DNA of 64,000 nucleotides from Corynebacterium tuberculostearicum SK141 (GTDB taxonomy: Bacteria > Actinomycetota > Actinomycetes > Mycobacteriales > Mycobacteriaceae): contig NZ_ACVP01000015.1 of assembly GCF_000175635.1 (NCBI RefSeq), positions 62,001 through 126,000 on the forward strand, in the 5' to 3' direction. Made by a program: the position numbers and the translations under genes. The notes under the pieces are model-generated. The model had not been told where the DNA came from. It ran no database searches and was given only the letters and a program-made list of their open reading frames with translations. Positions 1 to 10,660 of this stretch are shown piece by piece (positions within the stretch are counted from its first letter, which is position 1; each line of letters begins with the position of its first letter).

Positions 1-9
1 GGTATAAAC

Positions 10-2139
10 GTGGCACAAGAAGTGCTTAAGGATCTGAACAAGGTCCGCAACATCGGCATCATGGCCCACATCGATGCTGGTAAGACGACGACCACCGAGC
101 GTATTCTCTTCTACACCGGTATCAACCGTAAGGTGGGCGAGACCCACGACGGTGCTTCCACCACTGACTGGATGGAGCAGGAGAAGGAACGCGGCATCAC
201 CATTACCTCCGCTGCCGTGACCTGCTTCTGGAATAACAACCAGATCAACATCATTGACACCCCGGGTCACGTTGACTTCACTGTTGAGGTTGAGCGTTCC
301 CTGCGTGTTCTCGATGGCGCCGTCGCAGTCTTCGACGGTAAGGAAGGCGTTGAGCCGCAGTCGGAGCAGGTATGGCGTCAGGCTGCTAAGTACGACGTTC
401 CGCGTATCTGCTTCGTCAACAAGATGGACAAGCTGGGCGCCGACTTCTACTTCACCGTTCAGACCATCATTGACCGCCTGGGCGCTAAGCCGCTGGTTAT
501 GCAGCTGCCTATCGGCGCTGAGGATGACTTCGATGGCGTTGTCGACCTGCTGAACATGCAGGCAATCACCTGGCGTGGCAAGGTCGAGACCGGCGCTGAG
601 CCTACCTACGAGGAAATCCCAGAGGACCTCAAGGACAAGGCTGCAGAGTACCGCGAGAAGCTGGTTGAGACCGTTGCTGAGTCCGACGAAGAGCTCATGG
701 AGAAGTACTTCGGCGGCGAGGAGCTGACCATTGACGAGCTCAAGGCCGGCATCCGTAAGCTCACCATCAACTCCGAGGTTTACCCGGTTTACTGCGGTAC
801 TGCATACCGCAACAAGGGCGTGCAGCCACTGCTCGACGCTGTGGTTGACTTCCTGCCAAGCCCGCTGGACGTCGGCGAGGTTATCGGCCACGAGGTTGGC
901 AACGAGGAGAAGGAGCTTACCCGTAAGCCTTCTGTTGAGTCCCCGTTCTCCGCACTGGCATTCAAGATTGCTGCTCACCCATTCTTTGGCCAGCTCACCT
1001 TCACCCGCGTTTACTCCGGCCAGGTCACCCCGGGCACCGAGGTTATGAACTCCACCAAGGGTAAGAAGGAGCGCATCGGTAAGCTCTTCCAGATGCACGC
1101 CAACAAGGAAAACCCTGTTGAGCAGGCAGATGCCGGTAACATCTACGCTGTTATCGGTCTGAAGGAGACCACCACCGGTGACACTCTGTGTGACAAGGAT
1201 GACCAGATCATCCTCGAGTCCATGGACTTCCCGGATCCGGTTATTAAGGTTTCCATCGAGCCGAAGACCAAGGCCGACCAGGAGAAGCTGGGTACCGCTA
1301 TCCAGAAGCTGGCTGCTGAGGACCCAACCTTCACCGTTGAGCTGGATGAAGAGACCGGCCAGACTGTTATCGGCGGCATGGGCGAGCTCCACCTTGACGT
1401 TCTGGTTGACCGCATGAAGCGCGAGTTCAAGGTCGAGGCAAACATCGGTAACCCGCAGGTTGCCTACCGTGAGACCATCCGCAAGAAGGTTGAGTCCATG
1501 GAATACACCCACAAGAAGCAGACCGGTGGTTCCGGCCAGTTCGCAAAGGTTATCTGCACCATCGAGCCGTACAACCCGGACCCGGAGACCCTGGAAGAGG
1601 GCGAGTCCGCAACCTACGCATTCGACAATGCCGTTACCGGTGGCCGCGTTCCGAAGGAATACATCCCGTCCGTTGACGCAGGTATCCAGGACGCAATGCA
1701 GTACGGCTACCTGGCTGGCTTCCCGATGGTTAACATCAAGGCCACCCTGGAAGACGGCGCTTACCACGACGTCGACTCCTCCGAGATGGCCTTCAAGCTG
1801 GCCGGCTCTCAGGTCTTCAAGGAAGCAATGGCCAAGGCTAAGCCGGTTCTGCTGGAGCCGATGATGGCCGTTGAGGTTGTTACCCCTGAGGAGTACATGG
1901 GTACCGTTAACGGTGACATCTCCTCCCGCCGTGGCCAGGTCTTCGCTATGGAAGACCGCTCCGGTGCGAAGGTTGTTAAGGCTAAGGTGCCGCTGTCCGA
2001 GATGTTCGGTTACATCGGTGACCTGCGTTCTTCCACCGCAGGCCGCGCCAACTTCACCATGGTCTTCGATTCCTACGCCGAGGTTCCTTCCTCCGTGGCA
2101 CAGGAGATCATCGAGGAGCGCACCGGCGGTGCTAACTAA
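10..2139 (+). CDS. fusA: Elongation factor G
   Basis: Ribosomal translocase: a GTPase that moves tRNA and mRNA after peptide bond formation. The 709-residue product has the usual EF-G length. The G1 loop [13 protein letters not shown] lies near residues 19-31, the G3 DTPGHVD near 83-89 and the G4 NKMD near 137-140, followed by the domain II-V sequence including the [10 protein letters not shown] segment. The start is GTG with the family N-terminus; its ribosome binding site lies off the left edge. In relatives it follows rpsL and rpsG, which would be just outside the window. No strong terminator follows, so some read-through into the tuf spacer is possible. Confidence 0.98.
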   Translation: MAQEVLKDLNKVRNIGIMAHIDAGKTTTTERILFYTGINRKVGETHDGASTTDWMEQEKERGITITSAAVTCFWNNNQINIIDTPGHVDFTVEVERSLRVLDGAVAVFDGKEGVEPQSEQVWRQAAKYDVPRICFVNKMDKLGADFYFTVQTIIDRLGAKPLVMQLPIGAEDDFDGVVDLLNMQAITWRGKVETGAEPTYEEIPEDLKDKAAEYREKLVETVAESDEELMEKYFGGEELTIDELKAGIRKLTINSEVYPVYCGTAYRNKGVQPLLDAVVDFLPSPLDVGEVIGHEVGNEEKELTRKPSVESPFSALAFKIAAHPFFGQLTFTRVYSGQVTPGTEVMNSTKGKKERIGKLFQMHANKENPVEQADAGNIYAVIGLKETTTGDTLCDKDDQIILESMDFPDPVIKVSIEPKTKADQEKLGTAIQKLAAEDPTFTVELDEETGQTVIGGMGELHLDVLVDRMKREFKVEANIGNPQVAYRETIRKKVESMEYTHKKQTGGSGQFAKVICTIEPYNPDPETLEEGESATYAFDNAVTGGRVPKEYIPSVDAGIQDAMQYGYLAGFPMVNIKATLEDGAYHDVDSSEMAFKLAGSQVFKEAMAKAKPVLLEPMMAVEVVTPEEYMGTVNGDISSRRGQVFAMEDRSGAKVVKAKVPLSEMFGYIGDLRSSTAGRANFTMVFDSYAEVPSSVAQEIIEERTGGAN

Positions 2140-2373
2140 GCGCTAGCCCCCGTCTCCTCCGCGGTTTAGTCGGGCTGGTACTCTTCGCCAGTAGATGCCA
2201 GACCCGCCGCGGGGTGGGACAACTGGGCCAGGGTAGCGGCGGGCTGAGTTTGCAGCTTAGTCTTCTAAGTTGTGAGTTGAGCCGGCCGTTACCCTCCCAG
2301 GATCCTTTTCAAAAGATTCTTGTCGAGGGAAATGGCCGCGATTTTTCGCGGGGTTACCTCCTATAACGGCGGT
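2140..2373. other. fusA-tuf spacer, upstream part
   Basis: No gene is supported here. Short GC-rich inverted segments follow fusA, for example around 2200-2245, but none is followed by a T-run, so a factor-independent terminator cannot be claimed. The remainder leads into the tuf promoter. Open frames on the minus strand look like codon-bias shadows and have no ribosome binding site. Confidence 0.5.
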
Positions 2374-2402
2374 TTGAAAAAACCGCGACATAAATCTAGG
2401 AT
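2374..2402 (+). promoter_or_regulatory. tuf promoter with palindromic -35 region
   Basis: TTGAAA (2374-2379), a 17-bp spacer and TAGGAT (2397-2402) form a good vegetative promoter. The -35 lies inside a perfect inverted repeat, CGGTTT-GAAA-AAACCG. The same TTGRAAAAC core recurs at the rpsJ, rpsH and infA promoters in this window. The predicted leader is about 120 nt. Confidence 0.75.
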
Positions 2403-2532
2403 CGTGTAACTGGCACGTAAAGAAAGCGTCATTAGCGCTTTGCCCCACATACTGTGGGTCGGGTGCCAATGACAACTGTCAACCACGTGGCTGCGAAGGT
2501 CGTAGCCACCATATAGTCCAGGAGGACATACA

Positions 2533-3723
2533 GTGGCAAAGGAGAAGTTCGAGCGTACGAAGCCGCATGTGAACATCGGCACCATCGGACACGTCGACCA
2601 CGGCAAGACCACCACCACCGCAGCGATCACCAAGGTTCTGGCTGACCAGTACCCTGAGGAGAACGAGGCATTCGCGTTCGACATGATCGACAAGGCTCCT
2701 GAGGAGAAGGAGCGCGGTATTACCATCAACATCTCCCACGTTGAGTACTCCACCCCGAAGCGCCACTACGCACACGTTGACGCTCCGGGCCACGCCGACT
2801 ACATCAAGAACATGATTACCGGCGCTGCTCAGATGGACGGCGCTATCCTGGTTGTTGCTGCAACCGATGGCCCGATGCCGCAGACCCGCGAGCACGTTCT
2901 GCTCGCTCGCCAGGTTGGCGTTCCTTACATCCTCGTTGCACTGAACAAGTGCGACATGGTTGATGATGAGGAAATCATCGAGCTCGTTGAGATGGAGATC
3001 CGTGAGCTGCTCGCAGAGCAGGACTACGATGAGGAAGCTCCTATCGTTCACATCTCCGCTCTGAAGGCCCTCGAGGGCGACGACAAGTGGGTACAGTCCG
3101 TCGTTGACCTGATGGAAGCTTGCGACAACGCTATTCCGGATCCGGAGCGCGCTACCGACCAGCCGTTCCTGATGCCTATCGAGGACATCTTCACCATTAC
3201 CGGCCGCGGTACCGTTGTTACCGGCCGTGTTGAGCGTGGCCGTCTGAACGTCAACGAGGACGTTGAGATCATCGGTATCCAGGAGAAGTCCCAGACCACC
3301 ACCGTTACCGGTATCGAGATGTTCCGCAAGATGATGGACTACACCGAGGCTGGCGACAACTGTGGTCTGCTTCTGCGTGGTACCAAGCGTGAGGACGTTG
3401 AGCGTGGCCAGGTTGTTATCAAGCCGGGCGCTTACACCCCGCACACCAAGTTCGAGGGTTCCGTCTACGTCCTGAAGAAGGAAGAGGGCGGCCGCCACAC
3501 CCCGTTCATGAACAACTACCGTCCGCAGTTCTACTTCCGTACCACGGACGTTACCGGTGTTGTTCACCTGCCAGAGGGCACCGAGATGGTTATGCCTGGC
3601 GACAACGTTGAGATGTCCGTTGAGCTCATCCAGCCGGTCGCTATGGACGAGGGCCTGCGCTTCGCTATCCGCGAGGGCTCCCGCACCGTCGGCGCTGGCC
3701 GCGTTACCAAGGTTATCGAGTAA
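2533..3723 (+). CDS. tuf: Elongation factor Tu
   Basis: GTPase that delivers aminoacyl-tRNA to the ribosomal A site. The 396-residue product is full length. It has the P-loop GHVDHGKT at residues 19-26, the DAPGHADY G3 motif near 81-88 and NKCD near 136-139, followed by the two beta-barrel domains ([14 protein letters not shown] is typical). The GTG start is set by AGGAGG about 8 nt upstream. It is transcribed from its own promoter at 2374-2402 and ends at a strong hairpin terminator, so it can be expressed independently of fusA. Confidence 0.98.
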   Translation: MAKEKFERTKPHVNIGTIGHVDHGKTTTTAAITKVLADQYPEENEAFAFDMIDKAPEEKERGITINISHVEYSTPKRHYAHVDAPGHADYIKNMITGAAQMDGAILVVAATDGPMPQTREHVLLARQVGVPYILVALNKCDMVDDEEIIELVEMEIRELLAEQDYDEEAPIVHISALKALEGDDKWVQSVVDLMEACDNAIPDPERATDQPFLMPIEDIFTITGRGTVVTGRVERGRLNVNEDVEIIGIQEKSQTTTVTGIEMFRKMMDYTEAGDNCGLLLRGTKREDVERGQVVIKPGAYTPHTKFEGSVYVLKKEEGGRHTPFMNNYRPQFYFRTTDVTGVVHLPEGTEMVMPGDNVEMSVELIQPVAMDEGLRFAIREGSRTVGAGRVTKVIE

Positions 3724-3760
3724 TCGATACCCCGTAACCGCTCAGTAGAGCTTTAAAGAG

Positions 3761-3792
3761 TCCGCTCCACCTTCGGGTGGGGCGGATTTTTT
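3761..3792 (+). terminator. tuf factor-independent terminator
   Basis: Eleven-base arms TCCGCTCCACC / GGTGGGGCGGA (with one G-T pair at most) around a TTCG tetraloop, followed by six T residues. It closes the fusA-tuf region. Confidence 0.93.
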
Positions 3793-3861
3793 GATCCCTG
3801 GCCACCGAAGCTGCGCGCGGAGTAACGGTTTGTAGTTGATGCCGTATGCGTGGACTTTTCG

Positions 3862-3914
3862 GGGAAAATGAAGCCTCCCGCGGCATCGCCTGTTCGGAGT
3901 GCCGCGGGTGGCTT
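3862..3914 (-). terminator. Terminator of the peptide ABC importer operon
   Basis: Inverted repeat AAGCC-T-CCCGCGGC (3871-3884) and GCCGCGGG-T-GGCTT (3901-3914). Read on the minus strand it is followed by CATTTTC, a short T-run. It sits about 30 bp beyond the stop codon of the substrate-binding gene. Confidence 0.7.
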
Positions 3915-3945
3915 GAGCGTAGTGCGCTAGAGGCTTATAGTGCTG

Positions 3946-5640
3946 TTACTTCTCCCAGCCGATGTCTTCCTTGGGGAGGATGGCGAAGCCGTTAGCGCCG
4001 AAGTTGGCCAGGCCCTTCTTCACGCCGACCATCTGTGGGCCGTTGGCAAAGGGGAGGATGCCGTAGTGACCGAAGGCCTCCGACTCGAGTTCATTGACGC
4101 GGTCAATCTGCTCGTCCTTGGTTGGCAGGTTCTGCAGCTCCTCAATCTTCTTATCGAATTCCTTGGTGCCGGTGCTCGACATGTTCAGCGTGGAATCGCT
4201 GGCGTAGGTCTGGCCAAAGTATGCGACGCCAAACGGGTCAGAGGAGGTAAACGCGGAAAGGAAGAGGTCGAAATCTCGCTCCGAGGTTACCTTGGAGAAC
4301 TCGGACGAAGGGCGCTCTTCAATCTTGAGGTCAACGCCGACGTCCTTGAGCATCTTTTGCACCGCCGCGGCGAGGGACTTCGACACTTCATCGTCACCGA
4401 TGAGGATGTAGCGCAGTGAGAGCTTCTCGCCGTCCTTAGCGTAGATACCATCATCGCCTTGCTGATAGCCGGCGTCCTCTAGCAGCTTCTTGGACTCCTC
4501 AGGATCGAACTTGATGACGTCCTTGATGTTGTCCTTGTAGCCCTCCTGGGTGGAATAGAGGGTAAGGGATCCCGGCATTTCCTCTTCGTAGCCCAGGCCG
4601 TTATAGCGGATTTCGGCCAGCTGATCGCGGTCGATGGCGGAGAAGACGGCGTGGCGCACGTCCTCATCCTTGAGCTGTGGCGCCTTGGAATTGAGGGTGA
4701 AGATGACGTTGGCGGGGCGCAGTGCGGCACGGATGTCGATGTCATCGCCCATCTCGCCGGCAATGGTGAGGCTGTTCTTATCGGCCACACCGGCGGCATC
4801 AATTTCGCCGGCTTGGAAAGCGTTGATGGTGGCCTGGGATTCCATGACGCGGTAGCTTACCTTCTTCAGCTTCGGCTTATCGCCCCACCACTTTTCGTTG
4901 GGCACGAGGGTGAGGGTGCCGCCCTTGAAGTCCACGTTGTCGACCTTGAATGGGCCAGCGCCGTATTGCGGGTTCAGCTTGCCCAGATAGGCCTTGTCGA
5001 ATTTTTCTGGGCTGTCGATGGCGGGGTGGAGAAGCTCGTTGAAGAGGCCCTGCCACCACGGGTAGGGGCCGTCGAAAGTGACAACGACGTCCTTGTCGGT
5101 AGCGCCCTTTTCCACGGAGGTAATGCGCTCGAACCCATCGGTGGCGTTTACCTGGACGTCTTCATCCTTGCCGTTGTTGAAGCGCCAGGTATTTTCAAAG
5201 GCCTTCCAGTCAATAGGCGTGCCATCGTTGAAGGTGGCATCCTTGTTGACCTTGAAAGTGACGACGGTGTTCTCGCCCTTCTTATCTTCCTTGACATCAT
5301 CGATGTAGTCGGGGTTTGGGGTGTAGTTTCCCTCGCCGTCGTATAGCGCAAGCTGTGGGTTGTACCAGCCCCAGACCGAGCGGGTATCGGTGGTCATGTT
5401 GGCGTGGAACATGTTTTGTTGCTCGGTGAGTTCGTTGAGGGGGAGGGTGAGCTCGCCGTCGTCCTTGAGCTCGTCGCGGGACTTTTCGTTGTAGTCGCCA
5501 GCCGGATTAACCTCGATGTCGAGGCCGCCGACTGCCTTGGAGGAGTCGCCGTCCGAGTTGGCGGCGCAGCCGGTGAGGGCGAGTGCCGCGGCAGAGAGGG
5601 TGGCTACGGTAGCAATCCGGAAGCGGGTGAACTTTTTCAT
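3946..5640 (-). CDS. Peptide-type ABC transporter substrate-binding lipoprotein (OppA/DppA family)
   Basis: Extracytoplasmic receptor of an ABC importer, 564 residues, SBP family 5. A lipoprotein signal is visible: MKKF, a positively charged start, a hydrophobic stretch and the lipobox LTGC with the lipidated Cys at about residue 25. The mature part has the family pattern (FNDGTPIDWKAFENTWRF; a domain with LLEDAGY near residue 390). It is the last gene of the cluster, 111 bp after the ATPase gene. A clear AAGGAG precedes the ATG and a possible own promoter lies in the gap. The substrate is probably an oligopeptide, but sequence alone does not fix it. Confidence 0.9.
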   Translation of the reverse strand: MKKFTRFRIATVATLSAAALALTGCAANSDGDSSKAVGGLDIEVNPAGDYNEKSRDELKDDGELTLPLNELTEQQNMFHANMTTDTRSVWGWYNPQLALYDGEGNYTPNPDYIDDVKEDKKGENTVVTFKVNKDATFNDGTPIDWKAFENTWRFNNGKDEDVQVNATDGFERITSVEKGATDKDVVVTFDGPYPWWQGLFNELLHPAIDSPEKFDKAYLGKLNPQYGAGPFKVDNVDFKGGTLTLVPNEKWWGDKPKLKKVSYRVMESQATINAFQAGEIDAAGVADKNSLTIAGEMGDDIDIRAALRPANVIFTLNSKAPQLKDEDVRHAVFSAIDRDQLAEIRYNGLGYEEEMPGSLTLYSTQEGYKDNIKDVIKFDPEESKKLLEDAGYQQGDDGIYAKDGEKLSLRYILIGDDEVSKSLAAAVQKMLKDVGVDLKIEERPSSEFSKVTSERDFDLFLSAFTSSDPFGVAYFGQTYASDSTLNMSSTGTKEFDKKIEELQNLPTKDEQIDRVNELESEAFGHYGILPFANGPQMVGVKKGLANFGANGFAILPKEDIGWEK

Positions 5641-5724
5641 GGTTGGGTTTCTCCTTGAGTGAGAGGAAGGTGAAGGTTGCGGTAGCGGGGTAAGCTGCCA
5701 CAGTCCTTCAGGTGTGAGATTAAC

Positions 5725-5751
5725 TATATATAAGACAAGGTGTGCGTAAGG
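5725..5751 (-). promoter_or_regulatory. Possible internal promoter for the binding-protein gene
   Basis: The 111-bp gap between the ATPase and binding-protein genes contains an AT island with TATATATA (5725-5732) in an otherwise GC-rich stretch. On the minus strand a TTACGC-like -35 lies 17 bp before TAGTTA. This would allow higher expression of the binding protein than of the permease, but the boxes are weak. Confidence 0.35.
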
Positions 5752-7656
5752 TCACTTTTGCGAAATTGGTGAGGCTTGCGCTGGACCTGGGTTGCGTCGC
5801 CTGCGGGCAGCCTCCGGATCCGGAATCGGAATGGCATCCAGGAGCTTCTTGGTGTAGTCCGCTTGGGGGTTCTCGAAGATCTCATCGGTTGGCCCAGACT
5901 CCACAAACTGACCCTTGTACATGACGGCCACCCGGTCTGAAAGGTGGCGCACCACGGACAGGTCGTGCGCCACGAAAAGGTAGGACAGGCCCAGCTTCCG
6001 CTTGAGATCCTCCAAGAGGTTGATGACGCCGGCCTGGATGGACACGTCGAGCGCGGAGACGGGCTCATCCAAGACCAAAACCGAAGGGTTCGTGGCCAGC
6101 GCGCGGGCGAGGCCGATGCGCTGGCGCTGTCCGCCGGAAAAGTGGCTGGGGAAGCGATCCAGCTGGGAGGAGTCCAAACCGACAAGGCCCATGAGCTCGT
6201 TCACGCGGGCATCCACGTCGCCGTCATAGCCTAGGGAGTTGAGTGGTTCGGCGATGACCTCGCGCACGGTCAAGCGCGGGTTGAGGGAGCTCATCGGGTC
6301 CTGGAAGACAATTTGGATGTCCTTGCGGGCCTCGCGGCGCTCGGAATTGCTCATCCCGGCTGCGTCTTTCCCGTTGAGCACTACCGCGCCGTTTTCGGGC
6401 TTTAAGTCCATGATTTCTAGCAGGGTGGTGGTCTTACCGCAGCCGGACTCGCCTACGATGGCCATGCATTCGCCCTTGCGAATATCAAAGGTGAGGCCGT
6501 CCACTGCCTTGACCGTACCCACACGGCGCTTGACCAGCGCGCCCTTAGTGAGTGGGAATTCCTTGCGCAGGTCCGTGACCTCCAAGGTGGTGGGACGCTC
6601 CTCGCGGGGGATACCGGCCATGACGTCCTCCGCGAGCTGCGGGGGCTTGAACATGAGCTCGCCGCCGATTTTGCGGTCGTGGATCTCGGGCGCGCGCAGG
6701 CAGGCACTCTGGTGTGTGGGGGCGTCGTCAAGCGGGATAAGCGGCGGCTCACCATCGGAGCAGGCGGGCTGCGCCACGGGGCAGCGCGGGGCAAACTGGC
6801 AGCGCTGCTTGAGGTCCACCAGCACCGGCGGGCTGCCCACGATGGGTGTGAGCGGCTCTTCTGCGGACACGTCCGGGCGGGGCGTAGAGCCGAGCAGGCC
6901 CACGGTATAGGGCATGCGGGGTTGGGAGAAGATGGTATCCACATCGCCGCGCTCCACGGGTCGGCCGGCGTACATGACCATGACATCATCGGCCGTTTCT
7001 GCCACCACGCCCATGTCATGGGTAATCATGATGGTGGCGGCGCCGGTTTCGCGCTGGGCGAGCTTAATGACCTCCAGAATCTGCGCCTGAATGGTCACAT
7101 CCAGCGCGGTCGTGGGCTCATCGGCGATGAGTACGCGCGGATTATTGGCGATTGCGATGGCAATTACCACGCGCTGGCGCATGCCGCCCGAGAACTCGTG
7201 CGGGAAAGACTTCAGGCGCAGGTGCGGATCGGGGATGCCCACGAGATCGAGCAACTCCGTGGCCTCTTTGAGGGCCTGCTTCTTGCCGACGTCCCTATGG
7301 GCCTGAATTGCTTCCACCAACTGCGATCCAATATCGAAGACCGGGGTGAGCGCGGAGAGCGGATCCTGGAAGATCATGCCGATGCCGTTGCCGCGGATCT
7401 CGGACATCTGCTTGTCGCTGAGACCGAGCAGCTCGCGGCCGTCGAACTTTACGGACCCGGTGATCTTCGCGTAGTCCGGCAGGAGCCCCATGATGGCCAT
7501 GGAGGTCACGGATTTGCCGGAACCGGATTCGCCCACGATGCCGAGCGTGCGGCCGGGGTAGAGATCAAAATCCACGCCACGGACCGCGGAGACGGATCCG
7601 GCTTCGGACGGGAAGTTTACGCGCAGGTCTTTGACGGATAAGACGGGCGAGGTCAT
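5752..7656 (-). CDS. Fused dipeptide/oligopeptide ABC transporter ATPase (DppD-DppF type)
   Basis: Energises the importer by ATP hydrolysis. The 634 residues hold two complete ABC domains, equivalent to separate OppD and OppF in many bacteria. The first P-loop GESGSGKS is near residues 42-49 with signature FSGGMRQR. The second P-loop [10 protein letters not shown] is near residue 400 with signature FSGGQRQR. Between them lies the cysteine-rich oligopeptide-ABC C-terminal segment ([14 protein letters not shown]). The ATG overlaps the stop of the upstream permease by 4 bp, consistent with translational coupling. Confidence 0.95.
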   Translation of the reverse strand: MTSPVLSVKDLRVNFPSEAGSVSAVRGVDFDLYPGRTLGIVGESGSGKSVTSMAIMGLLPDYAKITGSVKFDGRELLGLSDKQMSEIRGNGIGMIFQDPLSALTPVFDIGSQLVEAIQAHRDVGKKQALKEATELLDLVGIPDPHLRLKSFPHEFSGGMRQRVVIAIAIANNPRVLIADEPTTALDVTIQAQILEVIKLAQRETGAATIMITHDMGVVAETADDVMVMYAGRPVERGDVDTIFSQPRMPYTVGLLGSTPRPDVSAEEPLTPIVGSPPVLVDLKQRCQFAPRCPVAQPACSDGEPPLIPLDDAPTHQSACLRAPEIHDRKIGGELMFKPPQLAEDVMAGIPREERPTTLEVTDLRKEFPLTKGALVKRRVGTVKAVDGLTFDIRKGECMAIVGESGCGKTTTLLEIMDLKPENGAVVLNGKDAAGMSNSERREARKDIQIVFQDPMSSLNPRLTVREVIAEPLNSLGYDGDVDARVNELMGLVGLDSSQLDRFPSHFSGGQRQRIGLARALATNPSVLVLDEPVSALDVSIQAGVINLLEDLKRKLGLSYLFVAHDLSVVRHLSDRVAVMYKGQFVESGPTDEIFENPQADYTKKLLDAIPIPDPEAARRRRNPGPAQASPISQK

Positions 7657-8645
7657 GCTTTACCTCCGGAATTCGAGTTGGGGTCGAGCGCATCGCGCAG
7701 GCCATCGCCAATGAAAGCCATGGACACGGTGAGCAAGGTCAGGGTTGCGGCAGGGAAGTAGAACAGCCACGGGGAGGATTGCACGGCGGCGGTGCCGCCC
7801 TGCAGGAGGGTGCCGAGGGAGACGTCGGGAAGCTTGACGCCCAACCCCAGGAAGGACAGGGCCGTCTCGGAGCCCACGGTGCCCACCACGCCGAAGACGA
7901 ACTGGATGATGAGCAGCGAACCAATATTGGGAATGACGTGGCGCACGATGGTGCGCAGCTTGGACACGCCCATGTAGCTCGCTGCGCGGACGTAGTCTTG
8001 CTCGCGCACCGTAAGCGCCAGCGACCAAATCACGCGGGCCTGGTACATCCAGCCAAAGAGGATGAGCACGACGATAAGCAGCTTCCAATCGCCGCCGGAA
8101 TCCGCGACTACCAGTGCGATGAGCAGGAAGGTAGGGATGGACAGCAGGAAGTGAATGACGGCCAGCACCGCCTTTTCGGCAATGCCTCCCCACAAGGCTG
8201 CAGCGGATCCAATGAACGCGGAGATGACCAAGGTGGCCAGGGATACCACGATGGCGATGGTCAGGGACCTGCCTAAACCGTGAATGGTCTGGGCATAAAG
8301 GTCATTGCCGGTGTCATTGGTGCCAAACCAGTGCTCGGGGCTCGGCGGCTCCGATAGTGCAAGGAAGTCCGGCTCGGTGTAGTCCCACTTGGCAAAGAAG
8401 CCGCCAAAAAGCGCTGCAAAGACCAAGAAAGCCAGGATGATAAGGCCCAAGGTGGCCAGCTTATTGCGAAAGAAGCGGCGCAGGTACAGCTTGTAGCGCG
8501 AGGTGCCACGCGGCATCTGCTCCAAGGTGGCTACCTGCTCGGCCTCGGCGGGGGAGAAGGGGTCTCCCGAAGTGACCTCGCTGTGTGCGGTGATTTCCCC
8601 GCGCGGTTCCTGCTTGAAATAGTTGCGGTCTTTAGATGGGGTCAT
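7653..8645 (-). CDS. Peptide ABC transporter permease (OppC/DppC family)
   Basis: Inner-membrane half of the channel, 330 residues. A long cytoplasmic N-terminus is followed by the OppC_N region (RYKLYLRRFFRNKLATLG), a first membrane helix near residues 65-85, the HWFGTNDTGNDLY segment typical of OppC, and a binding-protein-dependent transport domain with several helices. Its ATG directly follows the stop of the upstream permease with no gap, and its stop overlaps the ATPase start by 4 bp, so the three are one transcription unit. Confidence 0.94.
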   Translation of the reverse strand: MTPSKDRNYFKQEPRGEITAHSEVTSGDPFSPAEAEQVATLEQMPRGTSRYKLYLRRFFRNKLATLGLIILAFLVFAALFGGFFAKWDYTEPDFLALSEPPSPEHWFGTNDTGNDLYAQTIHGLGRSLTIAIVVSLATLVISAFIGSAAALWGGIAEKAVLAVIHFLLSIPTFLLIALVVADSGGDWKLLIVVLILFGWMYQARVIWSLALTVREQDYVRAASYMGVSKLRTIVRHVIPNIGSLLIIQFVFGVVGTVGSETALSFLGLGVKLPDVSLGTLLQGGTAAVQSSPWLFYFPAATLTLLTVSMAFIGDGLRDALDPNSNSGGKA

Positions 8646-9629
8646 TTAACTCACCCTCACTCGTGGATCAAGCGCGACGACAACCAGGTCCGCCAATACC
8701 GCGGAGATGGCGGTCATGGCGGCGCCAAAGGCAGCGACAGCCGCTGCACCGTTGACGTCGTTCTTGCTAATGGTCTCGATGAAGTACTGGCCCATGCCGT
8801 TCCAGCCAAAGATGCGCTCGGTCATCACCGCACCGGTGAAGATGCCCGGGATGGAAAAGGCCACCGAGGTTGCCACCGGGATGATGGAGGTGCGCAGGGC
8901 GTGCTTGCGAATCGCCTGCTGGCGGGTCAAGCCCTTAGCGCGGGCGGTGCGCACATAGTCCGCATCCAAGTTATCCAGCAGCAAGGTGCGCTGGGTCATG
9001 TGATAGCTGGCGTAGCTAATGAAGACCAATGAAATGGTGGGAAGAATCAAGTGCTGTGCGGAGTCCACCAGCTTGGGAAAGAAACCTTCCACGTCCAGCG
9101 AATGGGAGCCGACCACATAGAAAATCTTCTTGCCGCTGAGCTCGTTGATCTTGAGCGCGCCCCACACCACGGCGATGGATGCCACCACCACGTGGGTGTT
9201 CATCGCGACGATGGAAATGCCCTGCCAGATGCGGTCACCGGTCTTGTACTGGCGCGAAGCGGTGTAAACGCCCACGGCCACGCCGATGAGAATGGACAAA
9301 ATGGTGGACAGTAGGAGCAGCTGCGCGGAAACCCAGATGCGGTAGCTAATTTCTGAATTCACCACTTCGCCCACCGGGGATTGGCCCCAGTCCCATTTGG
9401 TGAGGATATTGGTCAGCCAGGTCCACCAGCGTTGTACCAGCGGGGTATCGGGGCTGAGGTTATAGGGCTCGAGGAGGCTATTGATTTCCTCCGGTGAAAG
9501 CGGTGGGCGGCGGCCGGTGTAGTTGGACCGTGGGTCCAGGAAGCTGGCCGCCAAGAGATAGGCGAGGTTGGTAGCCAAAAAGATCATGAGTAACCAGCCC
9601 AAGGTCTTTTTGATCAGATATTTAGTCAT
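8646..9629 (-). CDS. Peptide ABC transporter permease (OppB/DppB family)
   Basis: First gene of the minus-strand importer operon, 327 residues. It has an N-terminal helix (about 8-28), a periplasmic loop, and a C-terminal transport domain with helices near 100-122, 135-157, 190-210 and 290-315. The EAA-like loop RTARAKGLTRQQAIRKHALR is the expected contact for the ATPase. The start is supported by GGAGA about 8 nt upstream and by the family N-terminus (MTKYLIKKTLGWLL). Confidence 0.94.
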   Translation of the reverse strand: MTKYLIKKTLGWLLMIFLATNLAYLLAASFLDPRSNYTGRRPPLSPEEINSLLEPYNLSPDTPLVQRWWTWLTNILTKWDWGQSPVGEVVNSEISYRIWVSAQLLLLSTILSILIGVAVGVYTASRQYKTGDRIWQGISIVAMNTHVVVASIAVVWGALKINELSGKKIFYVVGSHSLDVEGFFPKLVDSAQHLILPTISLVFISYASYHMTQRTLLLDNLDADYVRTARAKGLTRQQAIRKHALRTSIIPVATSVAFSIPGIFTGAVMTERIFGWNGMGQYFIETISKNDVNGAAAVAAFGAAMTAISAVLADLVVVALDPRVRVS

Positions 9630-9961
9630 AGAGATTCTCCGTGCGCGGTTAAGCAGGAAACGGGGTGCGAATGTGTATCCAACGAGCGAATCGTTGTATG
9701 TGACTAATCTAATAATCTGTTACCCAGAGCACAATCAAATTAGCCCCGTGACATAAATCCCCAATAAAATGACAGGTATTAAGGGCTGTAGATTGCGTGG
9801 AAAATTTTGCAATAAATCCATTGTGAGCAGGCGATATGTGGATCGAGATTGTTGAACACTTATAGTATTTATTTAATTGAATGAAATTAACTCGGGGGTG
9901 AAAAATCTCCTCTCGGCCCCGGCTGTCTGGCCGGCACCGGCGCTGGGTAATCTTGGCGGAT
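9630..9961. other. AT-rich divergent intergenic region
   Basis: About 330 bp without a gene, between the minus-strand importer operon and the plus-strand hypothetical gene. It is much richer in A+T than its surroundings. On the minus strand TTGTGC, 17 bp, TAGATT is a weak promoter candidate for oppB. On the plus strand TAATCT (9948-9953) lies 8 bp before the ATG at 9962, compatible with leaderless initiation. No convincing operator was found. Confidence 0.4.
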
Positions 9962-10660
9962 ATGGATGACCCCACCCGCATCGATCCCACGCTTGAGTCC
10001 CTCCGCCGCGCCTGGGAGGGCCAGCCCGACCTCAGCCTTCCCACTTTCTTTGCCATGCTGGCTAATCAAGGCATTGGATGGGGTGCCACCGACGCCGAAC
10101 TCGTTGCGGAATTGGAGCGCCAGGCGGACGTGCATCCGCCCTTGCTTCCCTTGGAGGGCGGACGCATTGCGGCAGGGGAATGGCTCGTGCTTGCCGACGC
10201 CCCCACCTACCGCATCACCGCCACCCCTACCCACATCATCGTGCGCCGCCCTGACACCCAGCCCGTGGCGTGGGCCTATGAGTCCATTCGTCCCACGGGC
10301 CCTGGCCGCCCATTTACCATTCGGGATACCGAGGGCTTTGAACACCGCTTCGGCGTGGTCTCAAGCCTCATGCGGTTGAGTGCTGAGTGTCCAGACCTTA
10401 ATGGCCTGAAGCGGCAGGATTTGGGTGATTTCGTCTTCATCCTTCGCTTCGCAGCGGCCATCGGTGTGCTTGATCATGGACTGCACCTATTTGCTAAAGA
10501 AAACCGCCGCGTAACTCGCCAGGACTACTCTTGGCAGCGCATAGAAAAATGCCGCCCCGGCGAGGAACTAGAAATGATCCTCGGGGGCGGCGAGTCGGCC
10601 CGCCTTGGGGCCGTTCAGGAGATCTTGGTGGCGGAGACTCCCAACCCGCTATTCGGATAG
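9962..10660 (+). CDS. Hypothetical protein, corynebacterial type
   Basis: I do not recognise this family. The 232-residue product (from ATG 9962; an in-frame TTG at 9953 is an alternative) has no signal peptide or membrane helix, so it is probably cytoplasmic. The first third is acidic and helical, the middle looks like beta strands (WLVLADAPTYRITATPTHI), and a leucine-rich helical part follows. ATG 9962 is preferred because TAATCT ends 8 bp before it and no proper Shine-Dalgarno is present, as in leaderless genes. Its last 12 bp overlap the convergent gene. The codon use looks native. Confidence 0.6.
   Translation: MDDPTRIDPTLESLRRAWEGQPDLSLPTFFAMLANQGIGWGATDAELVAELERQADVHPPLLPLEGGRIAAGEWLVLADAPTYRITATPTHIIVRRPDTQPVAWAYESIRPTGPGRPFTIRDTEGFEHRFGVVSSLMRLSAECPDLNGLKRQDLGDFVFILRFAAAIGVLDHGLHLFAKENRRVTRQDYSWQRIEKCRPGEELEMILGGGESARLGAVQEILVAETPNPLFG

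Noticed and set aside
2479..3567. Long open frame antisense to tuf
   Set aside because: It mirrors strong codon bias of tuf, has no ribosome binding site, and its predicted sequence has no recognisable domain.
3856..3931. TTTTCGGGGAAAA followed by a 20-codon frame near the tuf and oppA terminators
   Set aside because: Resembles the type VII box by chance, has only four G, and the following frame lies within the minus-strand terminator hairpin.
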